From Microdochium bolleyi (lineage: Eukaryota > Ascomycota > Sordariomycetes > Xylariales > Microdochiaceae): 64,000 nucleotides of DNA. Below, in pieces: positions 1 through 12,300 of the stretch. Position 1 is the first letter of the stretch; the number at the start of each line of letters is the position of its first letter. A program made the position numbers and the translations under genes. The stretch covers positions 434,001 through 498,000 of the forward strand of contig KQ964246.1 of NCBI GenBank assembly GCA_001566295.1, in the 5' to 3' direction. The notes under the pieces are model-generated. The model saw only the letters and a list, made by a program, of their open reading frames with translations, did not search any database and was not told where the DNA came from.

Positions 1-216
1 CTGCTGCTGGAAGCTGTGGGGTTGCTCCTGCTCGTCCTGTGGCCGCTCCTGCTCATCGAGTGTCTGCTTCTGTGTCGGCTTCTGCGCTCTCTCGTGCTGC
101 AGTCTCTGCTCTTCCTTGAGAGAGGAAAGATCGAGCCTCATGAAGCGGGATGAGACATCGGGACCTTCCTCCGACTCTGACAGCACAAAAGAGGGGCTCC
201 TCATGACCTCGACCAT
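1..216 (-). CDS. Partial Q/E-rich coiled-coil-like protein, cut by the left edge
   Basis: An open frame of 72 codons reads on the minus strand from the ATG at 216-214 to the window edge without a stop. It starts with a Ser/Glu-rich segment (MRSPSFVLSESEEG). It then becomes strongly charged and Gln-rich (KEEQRLQHERAQKPTQKQ and onward), which suggests a coiled coil or a disordered tail. A convincing splice acceptor (TTCTTTTTTGCAG, AG at 233-232) lies just upstream and keeps the frame open in phase 0, so the true start may be in an upstream exon. The Pro-rich minus-strand frame ending at 269 is one candidate, but I found no good phase-0 donor. No family is recognised and the function is unknown. 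The splice signal, the codon pattern and the uninterrupted frame support a real gene. Confidence 0.55.
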   Translation of the reverse strand, partial: MVEVMRSPSFVLSESEEGPDVSSRFMRLDLSSLKEEQRLQHERAQKPTQKQTLDEQERPQDEQEQPHSFQQQ

Positions 217-3200
217 GTTTGCGGTAGAGGTCTGCAAAAAAGAATTCGAGGTATGTGACGAGATATCGCTATTCGTAGTGGGGGGACGATATCGAAGTCC
301 CCGGGGGTATGTCGTAGGGAAGGGCGGCGAGCGAGACCCTCGTGATGTCGTGATAGGGCCCGGGTGTCGGTGGAGGGCTGTATGGTACGATGTCCACTTC
401 TGGAGGTCGGATATGTTGGTAGGGAGTATGTGGAGCAGCGAGAGCGTCAGGCGCACGACGGCTGGGGGCACTCGCGAGGTTATGAAGCGGCGGTGCCATG
501 GCGGCGAGGAGTGGCCCGGGGTAGGCAGGCTCGCAGCTCGGCAGGGCGAAAAGGCGGAGGCGGAGGCGCGGCGAGGGCGGCCTCGACGATGGGCGGTGGG
601 GATCAGGAAGGAAAAACTCCACCGAGGGGGTCGAAACGGCCATCGTGACCCATTTTCCGCTGGTGCTTGAGTGGCTCGCCAGGGCCGGCCGCGCAGACGA
701 TTGGGCGGGCAGGCAGGCTCGGCAGCCAGGGCCAGCAGTGTGGCAGCGGCACCAGGGCAGATCGGGCAAGCCGCGCCGGGCCCATGCCAGGGCGCACGCA
801 GCCCGACGTCAGTCAGTCACACGGGACAAGGGGCGCCAGGGTTCCAGCGCTTCTAGACGGTCGGATTCCGAAGGGCGGCCTCGGTGTTCGAGAAGGCCTT
901 TGCAGCCGGGCCTAGTCTTTTCGGTGTCCTTTGTGTGACAGTGAGGGGAGCGAGGGGAGCCGACCTCAGACTTGGAGGGGGTCTCGCCACGCGACCGGGC
1001 GCCGGTGCCCCGCTCCTGACTATTCTCGTGCTGTCTCCCGTCAAGATTCCTTGCCCGCCGCGGACTCGGTAAGCACCGGACACGAGGCACAGAAGAGACT
1101 TGCGCCAGCAAAGGCACGACTCATCGGCACCCTTATGCCCAATCAGGCATCGCCGCAAAGACCTGCGTGAGTCGTACCACGCCCGACCTTGACTGACTGG
1201 CAACCACTTCCTCGTGGTTTTTCCTGCTTGCCATTGTGCACGCATGCACCTGCCTGTAACGTCTCACGGCCCGTCATACCGCGACCTGTTGCATCCGGCT
1301 CTCCGCGCCTATTGTGGGTAAGCTCTGTACAGTTCCAGAGAACTCCCCCGTCAGCTGTGCTAAGATCGATCCCGGCAGTGCTCGTTGCTCACCCGTATCT
1401 CCCCGCTCGAGAGGGTCAAGTGAAGGCAAGCGAGCCAAGGACCCTTGATGATCATGACGTCCACAGGTTGCCAGCCGGCCCCACCCACCGGATCTCTGCA
1501 GTCAAATGAGGTTGCACGAGATCTGGTGGCCCTAGTTCTTGGACCCTGACTACTCAGACGTAAATGGCAATGACGCTCGGGGGATGGCGAATCGCTTGCT
1601 GAATCATCAGACTGGGCTGCTGTGACGAGTCTGCTTGAGACATGTTGGTCCCCCTCGCGTCTGAAATTCTCAGGGTGTGCCTCAATGATAGTTGGAGCAA
1701 ACAAAGGCATCTCTTTGGCCGCGGTCCCGCGGTGCTTTTCCTCGTGTTAGATCGGTAGGTCCGTCTCCTGTTAGAAACACACGTAAAGCCGGGCCAACAA
1801 GCCGGTATCGGCGCCAAGTATTCCTGCCCAGAGATCTAGACAATTCGAATGATCCGTCCCACCTCTGCAACCACCTCAACGGCGGCTTTTTTGATTTGTT
1901 CTTATAAACAAACCACACGCAGGCAGGGTACATGAGCTGAGAATACTTGTCGTGCCAAACTCAGCTCGCGGCATGGAGTGCAGTGCCTAGTCGCCAGGCA
2001 GAGTTTTATAGACCATCTCGCTGCCTCTAGACTCGTGCGGGCGCCCGATGAGCCTCAAGCTGGATATCGAATTTCGCTGAACAGTTCCTTGATGTTTGTG
2101 CAACTAATCGCACGCCCATTTGGGGCTAATCCGTAAAGCATGGATCATCAGATATCTATCTCTCTCTTTTGACATCTCATCTGGGGTTTGGACCCAACAA
2201 GCACGAACCCCGGGAGGCCGAGTATGTAACCACCACTTCCACAAGCTCGCGGGTGCTGTGCCAGTATGTACGAGATTGTTCTCGGCGACAACCGTACCCT
2301 GAGGTAGGTAGCACTAGCTGCGGACCTGCAATCGAAATGTCGATGCCTCCCCCCCCCCCCAATGCTGGGTATGGGTAGTAACCTGTTTAAAAATGAGGGG
2401 GAGGGGAAAGGCCATCCACCTCTTTCAAATATTCCGTCGTGCCTATGAATGTTGCTTGACGTCAGGCCAACGCTATCTCGCAATGATCGTGCGGAAGTGG
2501 GTAGTTACCCAGTGCGTCGTCGGCCGACAGTCTCCCGAGCGAGCCAGCCAGTCTGCCAGCTTCCCCGAAAGCCAGCACGGGGCGAAGAGAAGAGAGAGAG
2601 AGAGAGCGGGGAGGGGAAACAAACAGGACATGTCATGCACGTACGACAGGCGCAGAGTAGGTAACATCGGCAAGGGAAACAGGAGCGTGCGTGGGGGTTA
2701 GCAAGTTCAGCTGTGCTGACCCCAGCTCGTAGGCGTGCAACGCAAGCAATACTACGTAAATCAGCCGAGGAACACCGCTCGGATCCATCGGGGTATTTCC
2801 GGCAGTCCGCAATGCGAGAGCCTGGCCATGGATAATGCGAGAAAGGCGCATGTGCTTCAGACAGACTCGGCAGGTCCTTTCCGACACGGTTCACAATTTG
2901 CAGGCAAGACGAGAATGATGTCAGATGAAAGATACGGTAAAGGGGGTATAAATGATGCAGCAGGCTCTCAAACGAACAAAGTGGTTACATGCGCCGCTTC
3001 CTCCCCGGGGGCAGTTCCATACTCAGACAAGCAAGGGCGCATGCCCTGGACAACCAGGCATGGCTTTCGCATCAGATCCAACCGTCATTCTTCCTGGCAG
3101 GCTGCCGCTTCAACCTTTCTTGGCCCTGAACGCGCGGGCCCAGGCATTCCTGCCGTTTCCCTTGTCGTCCCGTGGTAAAAGGCTTCCCAGTCCAGCCCGA

Positions 3201-3639
3201 GACGAGTTGCGAGCGTAGTCGGCTGCCGCTTCCGTCCAGCCGACCGCTATACAGAGGATAGTAAGAAAATTGAAGCTCTCCAGTCGTCGCCCTTTCGCTT
3301 TTGGGTGTTCGAAATGCAGGGCTCGCTCGAGGAGTACGATCGCCGCATGTGGGCTACAAAGTGTGAATGGTACAATTGCGATTGACGAGGGCCGACAGTG
3401 CCGGCTAGGCGCATGCCCTTGCATTTTTCCAGTCCGTTTGTTTGGGGCTGCCCGCGCAGCCCTTTGCCAGATACTCCTCGGGTTTTGATTCGTCGTTTCT
3501 GCACCAGCCAGAACCGTGAGAGAGCGTGGTGGCGCTCGTCGCAACAGAACACACAAAGTCGCCAGCGTATCCCTGGAGGTGCCAGGCACGTGTGGATGGC
3601 GCGTTGTGCGGCTGTCTGAGCGCGACGCGGGATGCTGAT
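217..3639. other. Gene-poor spacer, 3.4 kb
   Basis: No frame here shows a recognisable domain or a convincing splice structure. The open frames overlap on both strands, as expected by chance at this GC content. Simple sequence includes a 12-nt C run at 2349-2360 and an (AG)n tract at about 2590-2606. The spacer separates the leftward partial gene from the 3' end of the dynein light chain gene. Confidence 0.5.
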
Positions 3640-4479
3640 TTATATGGCGACCCAGATGACAGTCACGACGACGTCCATGCCTTTGGCCTCGCCGCCGTCG
3701 TACTTGAAGCTCCAGAGTCCGTCGTTCTTCTGGTCCCAGAAAGCCTGTGTGGCAGAGTGCATGCCGCGACGGCCCACGTGGGGCTTCCCATCTGTGGCGG
3801 TGGCGTCGGCGCTGGTGGTGATGTATGGCCCGTCTTCCTTGGCCTCACTGCCGCCCTTGGGCTTGTTGAGGGCGGAGGTAGGCACCAGGTGCTGCACAAT
3901 GGTGCTATTGACGACATACTTGTGGGAAGGAGATGTGCCCTGGGGAGTCGACTCTGTGATGACATTTTTGAGGATATTGTTCTGCGAGAAGGCAAGTGGG
4001 GCCAAGGTCAGCGGCTGGGCACCAAAACCGGCTTGGAGACAGTCGGCGGGCGATGGGGAGTCGCGCGAGACAAACCGCCAAAGACAGCTGCGCCGTCGGC
4101 GCAGCATTGGCATATCCCTGACGAGCATGCAGATAACCAGCTGCTGAGACTGTCGTCCGCATCGCTCATCCCCATCGCCGAGGTCGCGCATGCATGTTGA
4201 GACGTACTATGATGAGCGAGTTCCAGGCATTGACCTTGGTGTGGTCGTAGAAGTCGACGTTACTGACGGCAGAATTGCAAGCCTATGAGGAGGGGCTTCA
4301 CGGTCAGCGACTGCATCATGGGGTACAGAGAGCCCAGGAGGAGGGGACGCACATCAGTCGCGATCTGCTTGAGCCGCGTGTGGGAGATTGGCTGCGCATG
4401 GGCAAGAGGTTAGCACTTGTCAGGGGAGAGTTGGGGAGGAACTCGGAAGTCGGCGTACAGAGCTGGACTCGGAGGCCAT
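3640..4479 (-). CDS. Dynein light chain, Tctex-1 (DYNLT) family
   Basis: Four exons were rebuilt: 4479-4459, 4391-4353, 4282-4208 and 3981-3640, giving 158 aa. All junctions are GT..AG (GTACGC, GTGCGT and GTACGT donors). The protein has the Tctex-1 layout. An N-terminal helix region reads RLKQIATDACNSAV and NVDFYDHTKVNAWNSLII. It is followed by NNILKNVITE and the strands KYVVNSTIVQHLV. The C-terminal block MHSATQAFWDQKNDGLWSFK...VVVTVIWVAI matches the diagnostic end of the family. A Ser/Ala-rich insertion (about residues 85-110) sits before the last strands. Family members bind dynein intermediate chain and cargo in the cytoplasmic dynein motor used for nuclear migration and vesicle transport. 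The very short first exon (7 codons) is supported by phase and a good acceptor, but it is the least certain part. Confidence 0.9.
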
Positions 4480-6808
4480 TGTGGAAGGGGGATGTTCGTG
4501 CGTAGTTGCGATCGCGGAAGCTGTCGTCGTCGCTAACGGGGGGAGAGGCGTTGCCGGATTACTGCGTGGGTGCGTGGTGATGATGGCAGGGCTTCGGTGC
4601 TGAGGTACGAAACACTGTGCCGGGGAGAGGTGACGTTCGTCGAGGTTGTGATCTGGGGGCTGATGGTAGAGGGGTGAGGGAGAAGGAGAAGTGGTGGCGG
4701 AAGAGAGAGACGGGACAGTAGTATGGCCGAGCAAAGGTCGGAACGTGGTGTTGCGGTGGTGTGGTGGTGCAGCAGCTTCTCTTCTCCTCTTTCGAGAGCT
4801 GCCTTGGTGCCCGCCCCGGGGCGCTCCGGCGGAGCAGACTCGAAAGTGGGTGTGCTGCTGCGAGAACGGCGCCCGGGCTGCCACTGGCAGAGGGCGAGCG
4901 CGGTACGGCTGGTCCGTGCTCAAAAAGTCACAGGCAGGCAGGCAAGGCAGGCAGGCACTGGAGCCTTGTTCCGCCTCTCCAGGGCTGGGCTTGAGTTGCT
5001 CCATCTCCTCCACATGCTCCTCCCGCCTTGGCCCTCCGCCGAGTTTGTGGTGATGTGCAGCGCGCGGAAAGGCTAAAGAGGCAGCCGCGACAGTGACTGG
5101 CTGGGCGTGCGGGGTTAGGTAATGGCCGTCGACCGTGTTGCTAATTATCGGCGCCCACCCGCGAGCCTGGCTGCACTTATCGTCTGCATCGAGGGCGGCC
5201 CTACGTGCATCTCCCCGCAGCCGTCGCAGCCATTGCCCAATCGTCGGCGGCACATGTCATTCCTCGTCGTCACTTTTTGCTTTCTGTCTCTGGTGGGGGC
5301 TGCCCCGAGCTGACGTACTGTCTCTGAATCTGGGGACAAGGCGCGTCTCCCGAGCGAGCCCTGATGCAGCTGGACTGCGACACCCCGAGTTAAGCTCCGC
5401 GCCGAGAGAGAGATGCGACTGTCCAAGACGGGCCTCTCTCGCCTGCTGTGTTACCCCATCCGGCACCTGCATGCTGCCTCTCTGCTTCGACCACTCAATC
5501 CTATATCTTGCTGTCGGCATCACACGTGCCCTCTTGCCTTTGCACTACCTGTGCATCATCCCGGACACATGTAGCCACGGCCTGCGCACGGGAGGGGCCA
5601 TCTCTTCTGCGACATCAAGGGGAAAGCCGCGCGCTTGCTGCATTCTGCATGCAGGCACGCTTCACCGGCTGCCGCCGTGTCAGACAGCCCTTGAGAGCTG
5701 ACGAGAGCTGCGGATCGTTCCTGGCCGCGACCTTCTTCCGATGGTTGTATATACATGAAAGTATCACTTACTCCAGAGAGAGGCCGTCGTGGCTCTCAAC
5801 ACCAGCTCGGCAGCCGGACAGCTGCCTCTGGAGCGCTGGCCCAGCCTCGAAGTTTGTCGCAGCCAGTCAGAGCAAGTAAACAGACGCACGTGTTGCCGCT
5901 AACAAGAAAAGCTGCCGTGGTGGGGACGGCTTCCTTGCGCCTGAACCTCTGTGGTCTCGCTCGGTCGGCCAGTGGGGGCTGAAGATACTTTGTGCCCAGG
6001 TATCGCTTTGCCCGACTCCGATGGTGCTCAGATGGCGGTTATCGTGGCGGCCAGCGTGTGCAGCAAGACGGGTGAGGATCAGAGAACAGGAGTACTGAGT
6101 AAATGAGACACTTCCGATCTTGTCCTCTGTTCTGATGAACTCAAGCAACATGCGGCAACGTTGACTGTGTCTGAGCAGCATATGACCAGAAGAAAGGCAA
6201 AGGTTCCTCGGACTTGCATGAGCTGAGTATGCACAGCTTGCCCTCAGGCTGCTCCGGGCCATCCAAGGACAGAGACCTGCTCTCTCGGCATTGCCCACGT
6301 CAACATTGAATTGGCCAGCCAGTCGATGAATTAATGATGTCTACAGAAGAAGACAGAAGTACTTGTCGCGCAAGTCGCGGCAACGGGCTGCAGGGATTAG
6401 CACGAACAGGGCAGCCAGACGACGTCAAGCAGCAGAGCCCACTTGGAGAACCACGGCTGCAAGCAGGCGCGCCCAGAGCTCCAGCCACGGACCGCATGCC
6501 TCGACTTCGCATCCAGCAATTGCCTCTCTTCTCGACAAACTCTTTTCCCAACGCCAACAAGCACAGCATCGCCATTGAATCCCCAGAAGCAGCTCCATAG
6601 CCCGACCAGAACCGCGCAGTAAGCCCCCGTCACCCCAGGCGCCTCGAACGACGGTGCACTTCGGCTGGGCCGTCCGTCGTTGGCCAGCCAGCAAAACAAA
6701 AGCGCTCCGGCCTGGCCAAGACAACACAGCACTTTGCTCGTCAAGAATGCTAACCACAACTTCTCTCTCCAGTTCCCATAACCTACCAAACCGTTGGAAT
6801 CCATCGCC
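4480..6808. other. Spacer between two divergent genes (2.3 kb)
   Basis: This holds the promoters of the leftward dynein light chain and the rightward VTC1. Seen here: a (CAGG)n-like tract at about 4931-4957 and an A-rich stretch with a TATATA motif near 5750. The 277-codon minus-strand frame covering 4420-5253 contains the true first exon of the dynein gene at its end, and I treat the rest as 5' leader. No further gene is supported. Confidence 0.5.
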
Positions 6809-7293
6809 ATGTCGAGCCAGCCTCTCCTCCAAACCGCTCCCGGTACGTCCTGCCCATCCGCTCATGCAGAATTGCTCGGCACCATGGCCGATCGAAACCT
6901 TCAGTCCACACCAAAACTAACACAGCATCCTCCCACGCAGGCAAGCGCATCGCCCTCCCGACTCGCGTAGAGCCCAAGGTCTTCTTCGCAAACGAGCGTA
7001 CCTTCCTGTCATGGCTCAACTTCACCGTCATCCTCGGCGCGCTCGCCATCGGCATGCTTAACTTTGGCGACCGCCCGGCCTTCATCTCGGCCTTCCTCTT
7101 CACCGGTGTCGCCATGCTCGCCATGATCTACGCCCTATTTACATACCACTGGCGCGCCAAGTCGATCCGTATGCGTGGCCAGGCCGGCTTCGACGACCGC
7201 TTCGGCCCCACCATCCTCGCCATCATCCTGCTCTGCGCCGTCGTCGTCAACTTCGTCCTCCGTATCACGTACTCGGACAACAAGAAGCACTAG
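6809..7293 (+). CDS. VTC1: Vacuolar transporter chaperone subunit 1 (DUF202)
   Basis: Two exons, 6809-6842 and 6941-7293, encode 128 aa. The intron has a GTACGT donor, an ACTAACA branch-like motif and a CGCAG acceptor. The first exon gives only MSSQPLLQTAP. The second carries the whole DUF202 core: VEPKVFFANERTFLSWL at about residues 21-37, then three membrane segments near 38-52, 58-80 and 100-122, and a short basic tail ending NKKH. Vtc1 is the small membrane subunit of the VTC complex, which makes polyphosphate from ATP and moves it into the vacuole. In yeast it works with the Vtc4 catalytic subunit. Length and topology match the family (about 130 aa). The residues around FxNERTFxSWL are the conserved basic/aromatic signature. 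Confidence 0.95.
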
Positions 7294-8462
7294 AGGTGGT
7301 AGGCTGTCGATAGGTCGGGATTTTTGGCCAAGGATCTCACGAGACGGGAAATTTGCACCGAGGAACAAGCCAAAAGAGACTGGACGTGGCTGGATGGTCG
7401 AGCTCAATACTAGCACTGTTTTTATTAAGGAGAGGTTATATCGGATACTACAACAACCCAGATCGCATCACGATCGCTCACGAATCGCTCGGAGGGAGCA
7501 CAATCGACCACATTTCCACCCGGACTCGAGGTATCTCTGGTGGTCTTTTTCCCCAAATCGGGTTCTATTCACGGGTAATTCTTCGCAGTCTATGAGAAGG
7601 ACGATTGATAGCGGAGGGCAACTGGACGAGCAATGTCACGTACATACTTTGGGGGGTATGCGAACATGAAATAATAACGGGTAGCAACGGAGACGGGAGA
7701 ACTGGCAGAGCTCAGGAAGAGCGGTCCGAGGTCGTCTTACCGCTTATGTACATATCTCTCACGCGCGTTTCCATCAATGTAGCATCTGTTTCAGCGGTCG
7801 CGAGTCCGCATTCCGCACACAGCCATATGGTTCGGTGATGCTCTCACGGGGCATGTTTAGCGGCCAGGCGACGGGCCCATCAGTAGGCTGCTCCTTGGTG
7901 GGTGGGCTTGGCCACTTCTCACCTACTACCCTGATCGCGGCTGATCTGATCTGATTAGAGGCTTCTTCTGGGCACTCTTCATCTGAATATCCTCCCTGCC
8001 ACCAGCAGTTGCCACCATGTAGTTGAATATCAAGCATACAGCACTGAGGGTGAAAGGTCACCAAGTACGTCGTGCAAATTTCGTGAAATGTTGGGGTTGG
8101 CCCGCCACGACGACGGGACAGGGACAATTGCTACTACTACTACAACAACGGAAACAATAGTCTACGTGACCTACAGTCCAGACACCGCCAGCGGCAGGGG
8201 AGAATATGACCTGCGAACGTCCAAGTTCCGTGCTATGGCGGCGCCTTCTCCCGTCACCACATATGCGCTCAAAGATCATGGAATGGGTACGCTGCCACAT
8301 ATGTGTCATTGTTGTTCGCGCGAGATGAGGGGGAGGGCTTGCCACTCGATTGCTGGTATGATTACCAGCTATATGTTTTCATGCTTCTAGTGCCAGTCAT
8401 GCCCCTCCCGAATAATCCTTCAAGGTCACGGCCACCTGGATTATCTATCATAGGAGGCCCTA
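7294..8462. other. Spacer between convergent genes
   Basis: This is the 3' flank shared by VTC1 (plus) and the Alba-domain gene (minus). It contains short ACT/ACA triplet runs near 8130-8150. No gene or RNA was recognised. Confidence 0.5.
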
Positions 8463-9389
8463 TCATGGAGGCGCGTTGGTCTGCTCCCCGAACCGCCGCC
8501 TCAGCTCATCGAGCGGCGCGCGCGAGAGGAACAGCGCCATGACGGGCACGCCCCGGACCAGAGGCTTGCCCTCGATCGCCCGCTCGAAGCGGGTCTTCAT
8601 GATCTCGAAATCGTCTTCGTCGTCGTCTCCTCCTTCTTCATCTGCGTCGTTCTCGTCCCTGCCGCTACCACCGTCCACCACGGACTCCTCAACGACCGAC
8701 GTGTGGCCCGGCCCTGCGCGCTCCCGCTGCTCGAGCTCCTCGCCCACGGAGACGTACTGGTACCACGTCCCGCCGACGCCGCCCCGGCCGCCGGACTTCT
8801 CGATCTCGCGCTTCGCGATCTCGGCGATCGAGACGAGCTTCCCCGCGTCGCACGCCTTGGCACGCAGCACGACCACTCTCAAGTTTTCTGGTTGCGATAC
8901 CTCCTCGCCAGCACCACCCTCCCCTCCTGCCGCCGGTCCCGAGAGGTGCCGTAGCACGGAGGCGACCTTCTTCTGCATCTTGGACGACGACAGCACCGAC
9001 TGGATCTGCACGGCGTACTCCCCGCCACTCTTGTTGCTCTTCTCGAGGCTGCGCAGGGCTCGCTGGCCGTCGGCGTCGTCGCTCGGGAGGGCGGTGGCCG
9101 TCGCTAACGTATATGGCACTGACGGCCGCGGCGGCTGTGGTTTTCTTTTCGAGGTCGGGTTCTGGTTCTGGCCCTGCTGCTTCTTGCTCTTTGATCGGTC
9201 CTGGTCCTTTGTGCTTGCTGATATGATTGACTTTGCGCCGGCCGCATCGCTGCGGGTCGCCTTTGTGGGAGCTGCTGTCGTCGTTGGTGTGTTGGTCGCT
9301 GACAGCTTCCGCTTCCTGCTCTGGTGTTGCGACGATGCATTGCCGCCGGGGACAGCAGCAGCAGTTGCCGCGGCCTTGCTCGGCGCCAT
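8463..9389 (-). CDS. Alba-domain nucleic-acid-binding protein (RNase P/MRP-like)
   Basis: A single exon encodes 308 aa from the ATG at 9389 (MAPSKAAA). The frame continues 29 codons upstream only with an alternative start, so the ATG is preferred. Residues 1-90 are basic, Ala/Thr-rich and probably disordered, with a likely nuclear signal (SRKRK at 24-28 and SKRKPQ near 80). The Alba fold follows: VQIQSVLSSSKMQKKVASVLRHL at 127-149, RVVVLRAKACDAGKLVSIAEIAKREI at 171-196, YQYVSVGEE at 210-218, and a final strand/helix VPVMALFLSR..LDELRRRFG at 281-301. An acidic insertion (about 240-262, DEEGGDDDEDD) splits the domain. Eukaryotic relatives are RNase P/MRP subunits (Pop6, Pop7, Rpp25) and Alba RNA-binding proteins. 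The exact orthology cannot be settled here. It converges with VTC1. Confidence 0.75.
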   Translation of the reverse strand: MAPSKAAATAAAVPGGNASSQHQSRKRKLSATNTPTTTAAPTKATRSDAAGAKSIISASTKDQDRSKSKKQQGQNQNPTSKRKPQPPRPSVPYTLATATALPSDDADGQRALRSLEKSNKSGGEYAVQIQSVLSSSKMQKKVASVLRHLSGPAAGGEGGAGEEVSQPENLRVVVLRAKACDAGKLVSIAEIAKREIEKSGGRGGVGGTWYQYVSVGEELEQRERAGPGHTSVVEESVVDGGSGRDENDADEEGGDDDEDDFEIMKTRFERAIEGKPLVRGVPVMALFLSRAPLDELRRRFGEQTNAPP

Positions 9390-12300
9390 GATACCACACG
9401 AGCTGCTACAAAGTCGTGCGTCTGGTACCCTCTCCGAAATGCGCCGTTGTTGTCCTCTGCTCGCGCTCGCGCACACCTGTTGGAGAGACCTGGGTCGTGT
9501 TGAGCTGAAGGCGCCTGATTTTGTCTATTGGCCGCGGTCGTTATCCACCGAATCGAGTTATGAAGAAGTATCCGTCTCGGCCGTGAATGGCGTGACGACT
9601 CGCACCCGATCGTGCTTGATGGCAATGTTCTGGATTCGCCGCGGCCGTCGTGGGGTTCAAGCTCGGTATCGAATAGAAGGGGTGATTTTCTTGAGTTGGC
9701 CAGTCGGTGCTGGAATGCCTTGTCAATTTGCACAGCTGAGCGGTCCTCAAGGATGCTTCAGGCAGGCAATCGGTCGTGGAATGGCTTTGCCGCATTGCTC
9801 GTCTTTACGGATTTCTGGAATACTTAAGATCACGATCCAGGGTCTACAGGTCGCATACATGGAAATCAGGCCAGGCACATGCTTATCGATAACGATCTGC
9901 TCCGGACACCCCCACAACCACATGGCTCGAGGCCACGAGTCGACGACCTCGCCCTGAACCATTCCGCCATTGGCAGAGCAGATCCGAGCTGAGGCTCCGT
10001 CCATCATCCAATACGCCCAACAGGAAAGGGGTCAAGCTTATTCCAGAGACAAGGTTGCTATTGTTTCGCGACTACAGGCCGCCGTCGGAACCTTGTGGAG
10101 GCCAGCGAGGGTCAGCCACCTGTCACCAGAAAGCTTCGTGGTCAGAACGACGTCCACCTGGCAAAGTTTGCTTGTATCGCGGGCGAGGTGTGCGATTTTG
10201 GCAGGCGGGGCCAATCACATCTGAACCAGCAAGTGCACTGTCTGTGCGAGAAGTGATCCAAAGCTCCATGTCCTCGCTGCCCGAGCGTCAACGGCAATTG
10301 GAGTAGACGTGGCCGGAGGATATATCCCTCTAGCAGGTGTGCCTGGCCTCCGTTTCTGCGTCATGGCACTTTTAGCTGGCGAGTCAGGGAAACACCATCT
10401 GTCTAGTCTGGGACTTTCAGAAAGCGGAGGCTCTCGTCGTGCACTCGACGGACCTGAGCTTGCCCTGGACCTTGTCGAGCTTGTCTGTAGAGGTTGCATC
10501 TTAGTACGCGGTAGATAGGCCGTCCGCCTAAACCTTGATGCTGACGTCCCACTGAGGCAGTACTACACAAACTCGTTGTGTTTGACATCCGCACATGGCT
10601 TTGGCTGGCCCCAGGAAGATGGCGTACACGATGAGGCACGATGGACCCTACCTTATGGTCGCTTCGAGTCTGCTGTATCGGATGACCGCTTTGCAGCGAG
10701 AATGGCAAGCATGAGAGAAACCTTGTCGTCATTGGAGCCAGAGCTGGTGATCGTCCAGTGCCTGGAGCGATACCGGGACTGTCTCCCCGCTCGGATGCGG
10801 GCCTTGCGGCCCAGCAGCGCAGCTCCGACACGATGCTCCTGTTAGCGCCTGACGGCGCATGCGCGGACGAGTCTGGGCGGGCGGACTGGTCTGTCGATGG
10901 CGCAGGCTAGGCACAGTGGAAGTAGACAGAGCGCTGTTTCGGGGATAGGCACTAGTTTATTGCACTTGCATGCGAGAAGACAATAGATCTGGCTTGACGC
11001 TTGAGCCGCAGCAGTCAAGATCGTGAGGAGAGCCACGCCGCCTCCATGCGCCGGCCAGGGTTCCCCGGAGCCTGCATCCCTGCCCGCGCATATCGGGCCT
11101 GGCCATGCCTTGTTCGGAAGCTGTTGGTCTGGTGCATCTGGAGAGCTCTTCCCCATCATTACGTCGATATTGTGGATGTCGACATGGGCGATGCGACAGA
11201 TGTACAGTATCCGAGGTTCTCGAGGTGGCTTTGATGGAGAAGGCTGGGTTAGAGGACGGCCAGGCAATCACAATGTAACTGAACAGCGAATGTGGTACCA
11301 GTAGGCACAGGTAGTGCCTCAGGCCATCTCAGGCTTACCTTATCAGATACGGAGTGGCAGCCAGCCTTGTATGTGTGGTGTCTCTGCGGAGAGGGCATTG
11401 GAGATTGCCATTTCCCAGCCAGCACGGGCTCATTTCGCGGGAGCTTGCCCGATGCCCACTCCCCCCATCGCCTCCCCTTGAGTTCGAGCAGCTGCGAGTG
11501 CGCATGTTGTGATTCACCTGGTTGCGCGTTGCACTGCTCTTCCCCCGCGCACGACTCGAAGCTGGCGATTGTCGCAGCAACAACAACAACAACAACAATC
11601 CAGCACCGGCTCGCCAGTTCCCGTCCTCGAGGCCACTCACGCCACGTCTATTTCGTACACTCCCTTGCACTTCCACTTCCATCTCTCCTTGGCTCCGCCC
11701 TATCGTCGCAGACGTCACCATCACCACCCTCGTCGGCGCGCTTCATCTCACGCCGGCCTCACGACATCACGCCACCCTGTGCTACTCGTTCAAGTCTGTC
11801 TTCGCCTGCGGCCTTTGTTTGCGCTTTCTCGGTATCGACTCTCTCGCCTTGCGCCCGCGACCTTTGCTTGTCCTCACCCGGTCTGAACACTCTCGCCAGC
11901 TCTAGCGTCACCCTGACGAGGACTGTACGGACTCACAGTCTCGACAGCCTCGCTCCCGTGCAGCTCGCATCGCCAGCACGCACTGCAAGACGCCTTGACT
12001 TCTACTCAACCTGGCACAGCAGATCGGCGCCAGCCTGCGTCTCCCCCCGACGCTACCGCAGCCAGTGACAGCGAGCTCACTGCTTCCAGAGCCGCTCACT
12101 CACATGCACACAGCAGCCTCCCACCCTCATAGGCACCGACAATCCGCAGCACGAGCTGACGCCGCGCGCACTGTGACTCAGAACCCGGGCGTCCTCGTCG
12201 GGCTCTAACGTTAAATTGGGTGGTGGCCAACTCAACTCGCCCGCCCCAGTCCAGTCCTCCAGCCAGGCTCCACCCGGCTGCTCCCCCTTGCTGCCGCGCC

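Noticed and set aside
8476..9957. 493-codon plus-strand ORF, the longest frame on that strand here
   Set aside because: It is antisense to the Alba-domain gene and made of Ser/Arg/Ala/Cys-rich sequence typical of an opposite-strand shadow; no domain and no splice sites.
11292..12068. 258-codon plus-strand ORF rich in Ser, Pro and Leu
   Set aside because: It is a by-product of C/T-rich leader sequence; the frame opens without an ATG that stands out, and no domain is seen.
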